7,530 nt of DNA, taken from the NCBI GenBank assembly GCA_030745955.1, contig JASLNQ010000001.1:21455-28984 (forward strand), written 5' to 3'. The notes under the pieces were generated by a model that saw only the letters and a list, made by a program, of their open reading frames with translations, made no database searches and was not told the DNA's origin. The position numbers were made by a program, and so were the translations under genes. Below are positions 1 to 6,964 of this stretch, one piece after another. Numbering within the stretch: the stretch's first letter is position 1; every line of letters starts with the position of its first letter. Origin of the DNA: Dehalococcoidia bacterium. Its GTDB lineage: Bacteria > Chloroflexota > Dehalococcoidia > UBA1151 > UBA1328.

Positions 1-1
1 A

Positions 2-607
2 AGCATCGATGTAGCGCTGGCCCGTGAGCCGGGAAGTTCTGACCTCGGGAACAACGTTCGACGCTGGATCAAGCGGTCCAGCTCTTCGTCTCCGCTCGCC
101 GAGACCCTGTTGTTCGAGGCAGCGCGCGCTCAACTCATATTCGAGTTGGTGCGACCGGCGCTCGACCGGGGTACGGTTGTGATACTCGATCGATTCACCG
201 ATTCGACGCTGGCTTACCAGGGTTATGCCCGCGGTGGTGACATCGAGGTGATCGAACAGCTGAACGAAATCGCTACCGCGGGTCTCATCCCGAACCTTAC
301 GGTGCTGCTCGATGCCGATCCGAAAATTACCCTGGCCCGGGTTTCAAATAAGCCAAGTCTCTTTGATGAAACCGGCCCGAAGGCGGCGACCCGGGTTGAC
401 GACGAGAGCGAGCGGCGGTTCGAGCAGGCCCCGCTCAAATTTCACAATTCCGTTCGCAAGGGCTTCCTGGAGCTTTCGGGCAGAGATCCCCGTTGGTGCG
501 TCGTGCGCGCCGACCAGGCAGGCCACCGCATCGCCGACGCGATTCTGAAAAGGGCACGACGTTTGTTGATCGAGCATGGTGTGCCGGCTGAGGTGTTCAA
601 GGCGTAG
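2..607 (+). CDS. tmk: Thymidylate kinase (dTMP kinase), 5' end missing
   Basis: Phosphorylates dTMP to dTDP with ATP in the cytoplasm, an essential step in dTTP supply. The frame is open from base 2, so the start and the P-loop lie before the window; 201 residues are visible and I estimate about 35 are missing. Visible family marks: the AREPG segment with SSDLGNNVRRWI after it (the TREPGGTPLGE region of Tmk), LLFEAARAQL, then the diagnostic ILDRFTDSTLAYQGYARG (DRY/F-x-DS-x-AYQG, dTMP binding), and VLLDADP before the LID. The LID (around SNKPSLFDETGPKAATRVDD) is somewhat longer than usual and is followed by RRFEQAPLKFHNSVRKGF, matching the family's R-x-E-x-x-x-x-x-FH-x-x-V-R. A start at the TTG at 110 would cut through conserved sequence, so I reject it. 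The gene stops at TAG 605-607. No holB follows, unlike many genomes. Confidence 0.94.
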   Translation, partial: SIDVALAREPGSSDLGNNVRRWIKRSSSSSPLAETLLFEAARAQLIFELVRPALDRGTVVILDRFTDSTLAYQGYARGGDIEVIEQLNEIATAGLIPNLTVLLDADPKITLARVSNKPSLFDETGPKAATRVDDESERRFEQAPLKFHNSVRKGFLELSGRDPRWCVVRADQAGHRIADAILKRARRLLIEHGVPAEVFKA

Positions 608-680
608 GGAGATGCGCCCCGGCTGCACAAGGGTGGGTTGAAGGCTCGCTGAAGAGGGGTCCACGCGTCTTTAGGAACCA

Positions 681-797
681 CCCACACCCTAACCCGTCTC
701 CGTTAGCTCCGGGCGTGCGAGGCGCACTTGCCAGAGGACTGGCGTGAGCCAATCGCGCGTCGCAGCTCCGCAGGGCACGCCAGGGCCAGGGTGAGGG
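681..797. repeat. Foldable intergenic element with imperfect terminal inverted repeats
   Basis: The 209-bp gap between tmk and the facing gene is filled by a structured element. Its ends, 681-695 and 783-797, are inverted copies matching at 12 of 15 positions, with the core CACCCTAACCC on the left and GGGCCAGGGTG on the right. Inside, 712-718 (GGCGTGC) is complementary to 775-781. There are two small perfect hairpins: GTGCG/CGCAC at 715-727 with a 3-nt loop, and GCCAG/CTGGC at 730-743 with an AGGA loop. The wording resembles the non-coding palindromic elements with CCCTCACCC-type ends that are scattered between genes in many bacteria. Multiplicity cannot be judged from one window. It could also simply be part of a complex terminator. 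Confidence 0.4.
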
Positions 798-818
798 GAT
801 TGGTCTCCCCTGGCTTTT
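785..818 (+). terminator. Intrinsic terminator downstream of tmk
   Basis: A perfect 7-bp stem, GCCAGGG (785-791) with CCCTGGC (808-814), is followed at once by TTTT (815-818). An alternative inner pairing of GGGG (795-798) with CCCC is possible. The T run lies only on the + side, so this ends transcription coming from tmk. The T run overlaps the stop codon of the facing minus-strand gene (817-819), and the left arm overlaps the right end of the inverted-repeat element. Confidence 0.6.
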
Positions 819-1971
819 ATCCTCCGATTGGGTAGTTGCCGTATTCGTTGGCGGCCTCGTACATCGCGAGGATATTTTCCAGCGGGACATCGGGTTGGAT
901 GTTATGCACCGCGCTGAAAATGTATCCGCCTCCGGGTGCCAGGTCGCCGATACGCTTCTTGACCTCCGCCCTCACCTCATCGGGCGTCCCGTTGGGTAGT
1001 ACCTGCTGCGTGTCGACAGCACCCCAGAAACTTACGCGGTCGCCGAACTCGGAGGCCAGTTCGGCCGATCCCATGCCGGTGGCGCTCACCTGCACCGGGT
1101 TGATCGCGTCGACCCCGATTTCGATCAGGTCGTCAAGCAGCAGGTTGATGGAACCGCAACAGTGGAAATGAATGAAGGCCGAGCTGTTCTGCCTGAGTGT
1201 GTCGAGGTATTTCGCGTGCCAGGGCTTTAGGAGCCGTTTGTACATATCCGGTGAAACCATGGGCCCGTGCTGGAAACCGAGGTCGTCACCCATGGCGATC
1301 ACATCGACGATGTCGCCCACCTCTTTGAGCAGCGCGGTGGCCTGCCCGCCTGTTACTTCGATCGTCGCCTCGAAGAGTGCAGTTGCGAGGTCGGGGTCAC
1401 CGGCAAGGTCGGCGAACCAGTCCTCGAACCCGCGGAGGAACTGCGTTGTGTGCACGAAGGGAGACGGAACCCGGAGCACGATCGCACAGTCGGTGCCTTC
1501 CCGCAGTGCCAGGGCACGTGCGCGGAGTCCCCGGGTGTAGCCGGGGTCCGTCGGGTCGGGCCAGTCGTAATTGACGATGTCACGGGCTGTTATGGAACCT
1601 GAAAGCGGATAGTCAACGACATCGTAGTAGAGTGATCCTTCGGGCATTCGACGCAGTTGCCCCCACTCGTCGATGTACCCGTCTTCACCGACATCGACAT
1701 CAGGTTTATTGTCAGGCGTGCCAACGGTCAGGTAGCGGAAGTCGATATCGAGGGCTTCGAGAATCCGGTCGTCCATCACGACGGAGCGGATCCACTTGTT
1801 GGCCAGCCTGTCCTCAGCCTCGTCAACTTCCACGCCAAAGTGAGCCTTCAGTTCCTGGTATTTGGCGATGTGGACAGAGCTGTTGCTCGTGCCCCCAAGA
1901 TCGAACGGTACCCGGTCGGGTTCCTCGTGGTTCAGCGCCTTCAAAACCCTCTCGCGGTGGCCCATGGTCAT
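817..1971 (-). CDS. Uroporphyrinogen decarboxylase superfamily protein (methyltransferase-like)
   Basis: A 384-residue protein with the URO-D fold (TIM barrel). The opening GHRERVLKALNHEEPDRVP, the central GDDLGFQHGPMVSP and FHCCGSI (about 269-275), and the ending FSAVHNIQPDVP then NILAMYEA are typical of the large 'URO-D family protein' group. That group includes MtaA/CmuA-type corrinoid:thiol methyltransferases. The H-C-C-G segment fits the H-x-C-G zinc motif of those methyltransferases, a feature that true HemE lacks, so I do not call it hemE. A downstream cysteine ligand is not obvious; the usual place reads AVHN. Start: an upstream in-frame GTG exists at 1986, but GAGG at 1984-1981 sits 9 nt before ATG 1971 and makes a good Shine-Dalgarno for it. 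The substrate is unknown. It lies downstream of the met locus on the same strand, after a gap of about 250 bp, so a methyl or thiol role is possible but unproven. Confidence 0.88.
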   Translation of the reverse strand: MTMGHRERVLKALNHEEPDRVPFDLGGTSNSSVHIAKYQELKAHFGVEVDEAEDRLANKWIRSVVMDDRILEALDIDFRYLTVGTPDNKPDVDVGEDGYIDEWGQLRRMPEGSLYYDVVDYPLSGSITARDIVNYDWPDPTDPGYTRGLRARALALREGTDCAIVLRVPSPFVHTTQFLRGFEDWFADLAGDPDLATALFEATIEVTGGQATALLKEVGDIVDVIAMGDDLGFQHGPMVSPDMYKRLLKPWHAKYLDTLRQNSSAFIHFHCCGSINLLLDDLIEIGVDAINPVQVSATGMGSAELASEFGDRVSFWGAVDTQQVLPNGTPDEVRAEVKKRIGDLAPGGGYIFSAVHNIQPDVPLENILAMYEAANEYGNYPIGG

Positions 1972-2065
1972 GTTGTTGGTCCTCACTGCCGGTCGTCCGT
2001 CACCCGGCTGGCAGATGCCGCTTTCAACGGCGTCGGGGAGGGACTAATGATGTCAGCCGAGGGTA

Positions 2066-2081
2066 CCAACACCGGTGGTGG
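2066..2081. promoter_or_regulatory. Possible operator dyad upstream of the URO-D-family gene
   Basis: CCAACACCGGTGGTGG is a 16-bp dyad with a CACCGGTG centre and one mismatched pair, lying about 95 bp before the ATG at 1971. Its size and symmetry fit a dimeric repressor site. No convincing -35/-10 pair was found nearby, so its role is a guess. The rest of the 1972-2238 gap shows no credible gene. Confidence 0.25.
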
Positions 2082-2238
2082 GCATCCATGTGCGGCCTCG
2101 TGAGGTTTTCGAAGGTGGTGGGAGTCACCGGGCCATATGATGCGGGATAAGCGAGTTGTCCGGCGGCGCATCAGCTGGTTTCCACTCATCGCCGGGTCCA
2201 CTCCCCGGAAGGAGGGGACACGCCCATTCAGTCCGGGG

Positions 2239-3237
2239 TTAGCCCGTTGTGAGGCTGATCTGCGTGTAGCAGAAACGAATCCACTGCTGGAAGAACGTGT
2301 TCCGGTGCATTCGCCACTTGTTGATCGGGTTCTCGGGATCGAAATTGTGGATAGGCGGGACCGAATCGTCCTCAGTGTCTCTCACCACTTCGTACGCCAA
2401 TCGGCCAGCGCTATATTCCGGGTGACCGAGGTGCATCAACACCTTTCGATCAGATGTCTCGAATATCGTGTACCCCGACTCCAGACCATGGGCCAGCAGG
2501 TTTATCTTTCCGACGTCCCGGGCCTTCAGCAGTTCTGAGTCGGACATGCCGGCCAGGCGGCTCTGGGGTGCCAGGAACGTATCGTCCATCGCCGCCATGA
2601 TGTGGTGCGCCGGATCGAGATTATTCAGCTCGAACACACCGAATAACTTTCGGTCGAAATAGACCTTGCTTATCCCTTCGAGGTACCCGAGCGCGAACCC
2701 ACCCCAGCAGATCCCCAGAGTGCTCGGTGTGTGCTCCCGTGCGTGGTTGGCGATCTCGGTGAATTCATCCCAGTATTGAACGTCTTCGAACTCGAGATGC
2801 TCGACAGGCGCCCCGGTGATGATCAGTCCGTCCAGTGCGGAATCTTGAATCGCCTCTGAATAGCTCTTGTAGAGGTCGTCAAGGTGTCCCGGGGCCCACG
2901 TTTTGTAGGAATGGGTTTCCAGGCGAATCCAAACCGGCTCGATTTGCAAAACCGACAGTCCCAGTGGGAGTAGCAGATTGAATTCGTACTGTTCGCCGAG
3001 AGGCATGATGTTCATAATCCCGATCCGTAACGGCCGAATATCCTGTTTTTCGGCCTGGTCGATCGGGACCCATCTCACCCGGTTTTGCTCGACCTGAGGG
3101 AGCGCGTGGTAGTTGGAGGGAAGAATAAGAGCGCCGCAGGCACCGAGCGTGTTGTCGACCACGAGCGGGATCTTATGGGCCTTCGCGACATCGGCGATTT
3201 TCTCGAAATCGGGAATGTTGTACCGGGGGTTGCCCAT
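2239..3237 (-). CDS. metA: Homoserine O-acyltransferase (probably acetyl-CoA) carrying a MetY-derived N-terminal stub
   Basis: Transfers an acyl group from acyl-CoA to homoserine, the first committed step of methionine synthesis. The MetA (HTS, PF04204-type) domain covers residues about 37-332 of this 332-residue reading: KQDIRPLRIGIMNIMP, DGLIITGAPVE, the nucleophile elbow GICWGG with Cys177, LAPQSR, and MHLGHPEYSAG with His272 and Glu274. These match the Cys-His-Glu set of E. coli MetA (142, 235, 237). Glu146 in TGAPVE replaces the Gly111 of the E. coli enzyme; in Bacillus MetA this glutamate goes with acetyl-CoA use. The first 36 residues are MetY sequence. MetA's own initiator is gone, so translation after the upstream TAG would need to restart, for example at ATG 3237 (weak GGA 5 nt before) or GTG 3162. 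Whether protein is made is uncertain. Confidence 0.8.
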   Translation of the reverse strand: MGNPRYNIPDFEKIADVAKAHKIPLVVDNTLGACGALILPSNYHALPQVEQNRVRWVPIDQAEKQDIRPLRIGIMNIMPLGEQYEFNLLLPLGLSVLQIEPVWIRLETHSYKTWAPGHLDDLYKSYSEAIQDSALDGLIITGAPVEHLEFEDVQYWDEFTEIANHAREHTPSTLGICWGGFALGYLEGISKVYFDRKLFGVFELNNLDPAHHIMAAMDDTFLAPQSRLAGMSDSELLKARDVGKINLLAHGLESGYTIFETSDRKVLMHLGHPEYSAGRLAYEVVRDTEDDSVPPIHNFDPENPINKWRMHRNTFFQQWIRFCYTQISLTTG

Positions 3238-3375
3238 CGATTCCAGGTAGATCGCCTTCGTGTTGTCGTCGATCAGTTCCTCGAACTGGGAAGGTTGATC
3301 GTCATGCGTAAATTTGGCGGTTATCCCGAGGCGCGGGAACTGGGCCTTGAACTGGTAGTAAGTGCCGCCGTACAG

Positions 3376-3810
<435 letters not shown>

Positions 3811-3983
3811 AAACATCACACGATGTCGATCTGGCAACGTATCGCTACGACTGTCACCGTCGTTAATTCCGGCGACCACAGATAACACGTGGCTCAGAGC
3901 CCTCCTGAACGCAGAAACGCCACAATAAGTACGATACGCGCCGCCCGGCCCAACCCGGCATCGCCCAACCCCGTATTCCTACT

Positions 3984-4011
3984 TTCACCCGCGTCGTCTT
4001 GCGAGTATTCT
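3984..4011 (+). promoter_or_regulatory. Weak sigma70-like promoter candidate for the aldolase operon
   Basis: TTCACC (3984-3989) and TATTCT (4006-4011) are separated by 16 bp, each matching the consensus at 4 of 6 positions, about 43 bp before the aldolase start. A tandem 7-bp repeat (CCAGAAT twice, 4024-4037) lies between this and the gene. This is weak evidence in GC-rich DNA. Confidence 0.22.
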
Positions 4012-4053
4012 CCTTGTGCCAGACCAGAATCCAGAATCGCGGAGTAATTTCGG

Positions 4054-4824
4054 TTGAACAAGAACACGCTTAAACAGAAGTTGAACGCAGGCAAAACGAC
4101 GATCGGTCCGTTCGTTGGATGGCCCTCTCCTGCGATGGTCGAAACGATGGGCTGGATGGGTTTCGATTTCGTTGTGATTGACTGTGAGCACGGCCCGATG
4201 GACTACGAAACCGCCGAGCACATGATCCGGGCCGCCGAGCTCTCCGGGACCACCCCGATCCTGCGAATCGGCCTGAACGAGCAACAGAACATCCAGCGGT
4301 ACCTCGAAGCCGGCGCCGCGGGCGTCCTGATCCCACTGGTAAACAACGCCAGCGACGCCCAAAAAGTGGTCGACTCCGTCAAGTACCCACCGGTGGGTAA
4401 GCGTGGCGCATTCTCAGGCCGGGGAGCGAGGTTCAGCCTCCAACCGATGGCCGAGTACGTAAAGGAAGCCAACGAGGAGACGTTTATCGCGCTCCAGATC
4501 GAGACCCCGGAGGGGATTGAAAACCAGGACGAGATCATCGCAACCGAACTCACCGACGCTATATTCCTTGGTCCCGGCGACCTTTCCGTGAACTTCGGTC
4601 TTCCCGGCGAGACAATGCACGAGAAGGTAGTCGAAACGATCGAGGGTCTGACGACAAAGATCCTCGATGCCGGAAAGCATGTTGGAACGCTTGGCGTCAC
4701 GGCTGAACAGACCATCTTCTGGCACGAACGGGGTGCCCGGTGGATCGTTGGTTCGGGCCCGAAGTTCCTGCAGGCCGGGGCCGCCGACTTCCTGAACGCG
4801 GTCAACGGCCCGCTCGGACGCTAG
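4054..4824 (+). CDS. HpcH/HpaI-family class II aldolase
   Basis: A 256-residue metal-dependent aldolase of the HpcH/HpaI (citrate-lyase-like) family. Known members split or form 2-keto acids and release pyruvate, such as 4-hydroxy-2-oxoheptanedioate or 2-keto-3-deoxy-L-rhamnonate aldolase. Seen in order: FVGWPSPAMVE; VIDCEHGPMD with catalytic His46; ILRIG with substrate-binding Arg71; GAAGVLIPLVNN; QIETPEG with metal ligand Glu150; and FLGPGDLS with metal ligand Asp176. The length is normal and all key residues are present. The start is TTG 4054: GGAG at 4041-4044 sits 9 nt upstream, and TAA at 4045-4047 in the same frame rules out any earlier start. The phosphorylase gene begins 6 nt after the stop, so the two are very likely cotranscribed. 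The true substrate cannot be told from sequence; a sugar acid is most likely. Confidence 0.92.
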   Translation: MNKNTLKQKLNAGKTTIGPFVGWPSPAMVETMGWMGFDFVVIDCEHGPMDYETAEHMIRAAELSGTTPILRIGLNEQQNIQRYLEAGAAGVLIPLVNNASDAQKVVDSVKYPPVGKRGAFSGRGARFSLQPMAEYVKEANEETFIALQIETPEGIENQDEIIATELTDAIFLGPGDLSVNFGLPGETMHEKVVETIEGLTTKILDAGKHVGTLGVTAEQTIFWHERGARWIVGSGPKFLQAGAADFLNAVNGPLGR

Positions 4825-4830
4825 ACCACC

Positions 4831-5586
4831 ATGTCGAGTCCACGCTTCAACCCGCGCCAGGCGGTTGGGCACCGCTTGAAGGTGCGCGGCCAGACGTTCG
4901 ATGACATGCGGGTTGGCAAGAAGGTGCTCCTGACCTGGTCCCGGCGGTGGGGCGAGGAGATGGCCGATGCCCTGGGTGCGACAGGCGCCCCACCTCCCAT
5001 GATGATCGATAGCTACTGGCTGCGCACCGTCGATAGCAGCCAGGGCGGAACTACGGTGGCGTTCGCACCGCTCGGAGCGCCCGGAACGGTCATGCTGCTG
5101 GAAGACCTGATCGCATGCGGTGCCGAGCAAATCGTCGGTGTCGGGGCATCGGGCGGTCTAAACCCGGAACATCCTGTCGGTGATGTGTTGCTGCCGAACG
5201 TGTGCCGGGTGATCGACGAAGGTACATCGGGGCACTACCCGGACGATGGCCCCCCGGAAGCCGACCAGGGCCTGCGTGCCGATCTCACCTCGCTCCTGGA
5301 AAAGCACGGGGCAAGGACCGGCAGTGGCGACTGGTGGACGACTGACGGCTTTTATCGGGAGATGACCGATGACATTGCGCAACACGTCAGCGACGGGATC
5401 CTGGGTGTCGATATGGAGTCTTCGGCCATGTACCGGGTCGCCAGGCACCGTGGTGTGGCGGTGTGCAACATGCTGGTCGTGAGCGACGAGTTGTGGACCG
5501 ATTGGAACTACGGGATTGATTTCAGCGAGTTCAAGACCGGGGTTGAGGCGTTGCAGGCTGCTGCTGTGGAGTGGGCTCGGGGTTGA
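4831..5586 (+). CDS. Nucleoside phosphorylase superfamily protein
   Basis: A 251-residue member of the PNP/UDP phosphorylase family, which cleaves N-glycosidic bonds of nucleosides with phosphate. Visible: the glycine-rich VGVGASGGLNP (103-112), PVGDVLLPN (115-123), TTDGFYRE (170-177), the ribose-binding VDMESSAMY (193-201, Glu196) and VVSDEL with the probable catalytic Asp219. The length is right for trimeric/hexameric family-I enzymes. The N-terminal phosphate-binding G-x-P/G-R pattern of E. coli DeoD and Udp is not recognisable, and the place of the usual second Arg reads APLGAPGTV. The substrate, or even phosphorolysis rather than hydrolysis, is therefore open. The ATG lacks a clear Shine-Dalgarno sequence and follows the aldolase stop by 6 nt, which suggests translational coupling. 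Together they may degrade a nucleoside-derived sugar, but that is an inference. Confidence 0.85.
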   Translation: MSSPRFNPRQAVGHRLKVRGQTFDDMRVGKKVLLTWSRRWGEEMADALGATGAPPPMMIDSYWLRTVDSSQGGTTVAFAPLGAPGTVMLLEDLIACGAEQIVGVGASGGLNPEHPVGDVLLPNVCRVIDEGTSGHYPDDGPPEADQGLRADLTSLLEKHGARTGSGDWWTTDGFYREMTDDIAQHVSDGILGVDMESSAMYRVARHRGVAVCNMLVVSDELWTDWNYGIDFSEFKTGVEALQAAAVEWARG

Positions 5587-5609
5587 CGTGGTAGCGGGTG
5601 GTACTATTT

Positions 5610-5748
5610 CCGATTTCCCGACCGGAGTGGAGGGATCTCAGTAGGTCGTGCTGGTATGTCGTGCTTAACCGTTTCATCGTTTGCCAGGTTCGTTGCCTTT
5701 TAGGAGCGGGTTGAGGTTGAGGTCCCTCCGCTCCGGTCGGGAAATCGG
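5610..5748. repeat. Long inverted repeat (31-bp arms, 77-nt loop) between convergent operons
   Basis: The arms 5610-5640 and 5718-5748 are complementary along their whole length: as RNA every position pairs, with only two G-U pairs (5628 with 5730, 5636 with 5722). The core is CGATTTCCCGACCGGAG on the left, repeated inverted on the right. The 77-nt loop contains the direct repeat GTCGTGCT (5645-5652 and 5658-5665). There is no T run after either arm, so it is not a standard terminator. No target-site duplication is evident at its ends. Possible roles are a bidirectional RNA 3'-end block, the ends of a small non-autonomous element, or a structured RNA. No protein gene is supported in 5587-5801. 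Confidence 0.75.
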
Positions 5749-5783
5749 GTTGATGGCGGTCGGGGTGGATGTTGGCGAGTGCG

Positions 5784-5818
5784 TGCCGTCCGTCGAGGGT
5801 CTCAGGACGGCATTATTT
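5784..5818 (+). terminator. Intrinsic terminator of the aldolase-phosphorylase operon
   Basis: A perfect 8-bp stem, TGCCGTCC (5784-5791) with GGACGGCA (5805-5812), has a 13-nt loop and is followed by TTATTT (5813-5818). The T-rich tail is on the + side only, so it would stop readthrough from the phosphorylase gene about 200 bp upstream. Its right arm and tail are also the last codons of the facing oxidoreductase gene. Confidence 0.5.
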
Positions 5819-6962
5819 GGTGGTTGGCGGTTGTTGTCGGATCCTGGAGAAACCGTTCGAAGCCGAATTGTGCAATTTCGATTTCCGTTTCACCGGTTGT
5901 GACCAGGTCGGCGATGGCGCGGCCGACGATTGGTGCCAGGAGTATTCCCTTGCCTCCGGTGCCGGTTGCGATGAACATGCCCTCCTTGCCGGGCACTTTC
6001 CCGAAGATCGGATCGCCGTCGGGAGTGACGGGCCGCATGCACGCGGTCTGCAAAACGAGTTGGTGCGACTCCAGCTCGGGGATCATCCGCATTCCGCGTA
6101 GCGACAGCGACTCCCGCGCCTCGGCCGATGGTGTGACGTTGAACCCGGTGCCGTCTTTTTTCGTGGCCGCAAGCCATGTAAGGCCGTCTGCCTTCTGCAC
6201 GACCGAGCATGAACTGTCGAGGGTAAAGCCGTGGAGATGAGCTTCAAGCGGCGGATTGAGTCCCTCCACGCGTACGATTTCGCCCTTCTGGGGAACGATG
6301 GGAACGTCGATGTCGAGCCAGGAACTTGCCGTACCCGACCATGGTCCTAGCGCCAGCACCACCGCATCGCAGCCGATGCTCTCCCCACCCAGCGTCACGC
6401 CGACCGCTCGATCTTTTTCGTAAACGATCCCGCTCGCGTCGGCGTTGACGAACTCCGCACCGTGGGACTCGGCCGCCTGGGCAGTCGCGAGCGTGTAGTT
6501 GTAGCTGTCGAGCATGATCACATCCTCGACAAGCACGCCGCCGTAAAGATCCTTCGTGATTCGGGGCTCGAGCTCGTGGACCTCGTCCGGTTCGAGCCAT
6601 GTCGACTTGAAGCCGGGGAACTGTTCAATGCGGTCCTTTTCCGCTTTCAGGGCAGGAATTTCGATTTCTTCCAGGGCCAGTTCGATGTGCGGCATCGTCA
6701 GCACCTGCGCGTCAACGCCCGATTCTTCCTGCACCCGGTCGAGCATTTCCCTGTGCATGTCGTACGACTGGTGGTTCAGCGATTCGATGTTGCCGGTCTC
6801 GTTGGTCGGGTTCAGGAGGCCCAGGGCAAAGCCCGAGGCGTGATTGCCGATTGAGTCGCGCTCGATAACGGTGACGCTCACACCCTGGCTGGTCAGTCGA
6901 TAGGCAATCGACGATCCGATGGCACCCCCACCAATAATCACAACGTCACTGTGCGATCTCAT
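5802..6962 (-). CDS. FAD-dependent oxidoreductase of the DAO family (DadA/ThiO-like)
   Basis: A 386-residue member of the D-amino-acid oxidase/glycine oxidase family, which oxidises amines or amino acids with FAD. Seen: the Rossmann motif VVIIGGGAIGSS (7-18) with Glu34 at the end of the second strand for the FAD ribose; RDSIGNHASGFALGLLNP (about 35-52); VLALGPWSG midway; and the C-terminal pair RPVTPDGDPIFG (310-321) and ATGTGGKGILLAP (332-344) that closes over FAD. Arg310 is the usual carboxylate-binding arginine. Start: ATG 6962 has GGGAG about 9 nt upstream and brings the FAD motif to the very N-terminus as in relatives. A start at 6998 would overlap the Nudix gene. The gap to the Nudix stop is 2 nt, so they form an operon. 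No signal peptide or membrane anchor is seen. The substrate is not predictable. Confidence 0.92.
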   Translation of the reverse strand: MRSHSDVVIIGGGAIGSSIAYRLTSQGVSVTVIERDSIGNHASGFALGLLNPTNETGNIESLNHQSYDMHREMLDRVQEESGVDAQVLTMPHIELALEEIEIPALKAEKDRIEQFPGFKSTWLEPDEVHELEPRITKDLYGGVLVEDVIMLDSYNYTLATAQAAESHGAEFVNADASGIVYEKDRAVGVTLGGESIGCDAVVLALGPWSGTASSWLDIDVPIVPQKGEIVRVEGLNPPLEAHLHGFTLDSSCSVVQKADGLTWLAATKKDGTGFNVTPSAEARESLSLRGMRMIPELESHQLVLQTACMRPVTPDGDPIFGKVPGKEGMFIATGTGGKGILLAPIVGRAIADLVTTGETEIEIAQFGFERFLQDPTTTANHQIMPS

Positions 6963-6964
6963 CT

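Noticed and set aside
817..1971. Calling the URO-D-family protein HemE
   Set aside because: The H-x-C-G segment and the overall wording fit the methyltransferase-like branch, and no haem genes lie nearby.
1657..2103. Plus-strand frames of 148 and 172 codons opposite the URO-D-family gene
   Set aside because: Antisense to a clear gene, low-complexity Arg/Ser/Pro-rich or shadow-like translation, with no recognisable domain.
1983..2201. A 72-codon minus-strand frame in the gap before the URO-D-family gene
   Set aside because: The translation has no recognisable features, and the frame overlaps the probable ribosome-binding site of the real gene. I treat it as chance.
2203..2238. CCCCGG/CCGGGG hairpin just after the metA stop as a terminator
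   Set aside because: The stem is short with a 24-nt loop and no T run follows on the minus strand, so it does not support an intrinsic terminator.
4203..5130. Long minus-strand open frames (200 and 238 codons) opposite the aldolase and phosphorylase genes
   Set aside because: They lie antisense to two well-recognised genes, show no family motifs and are typical shadow frames of GC-rich coding DNA.
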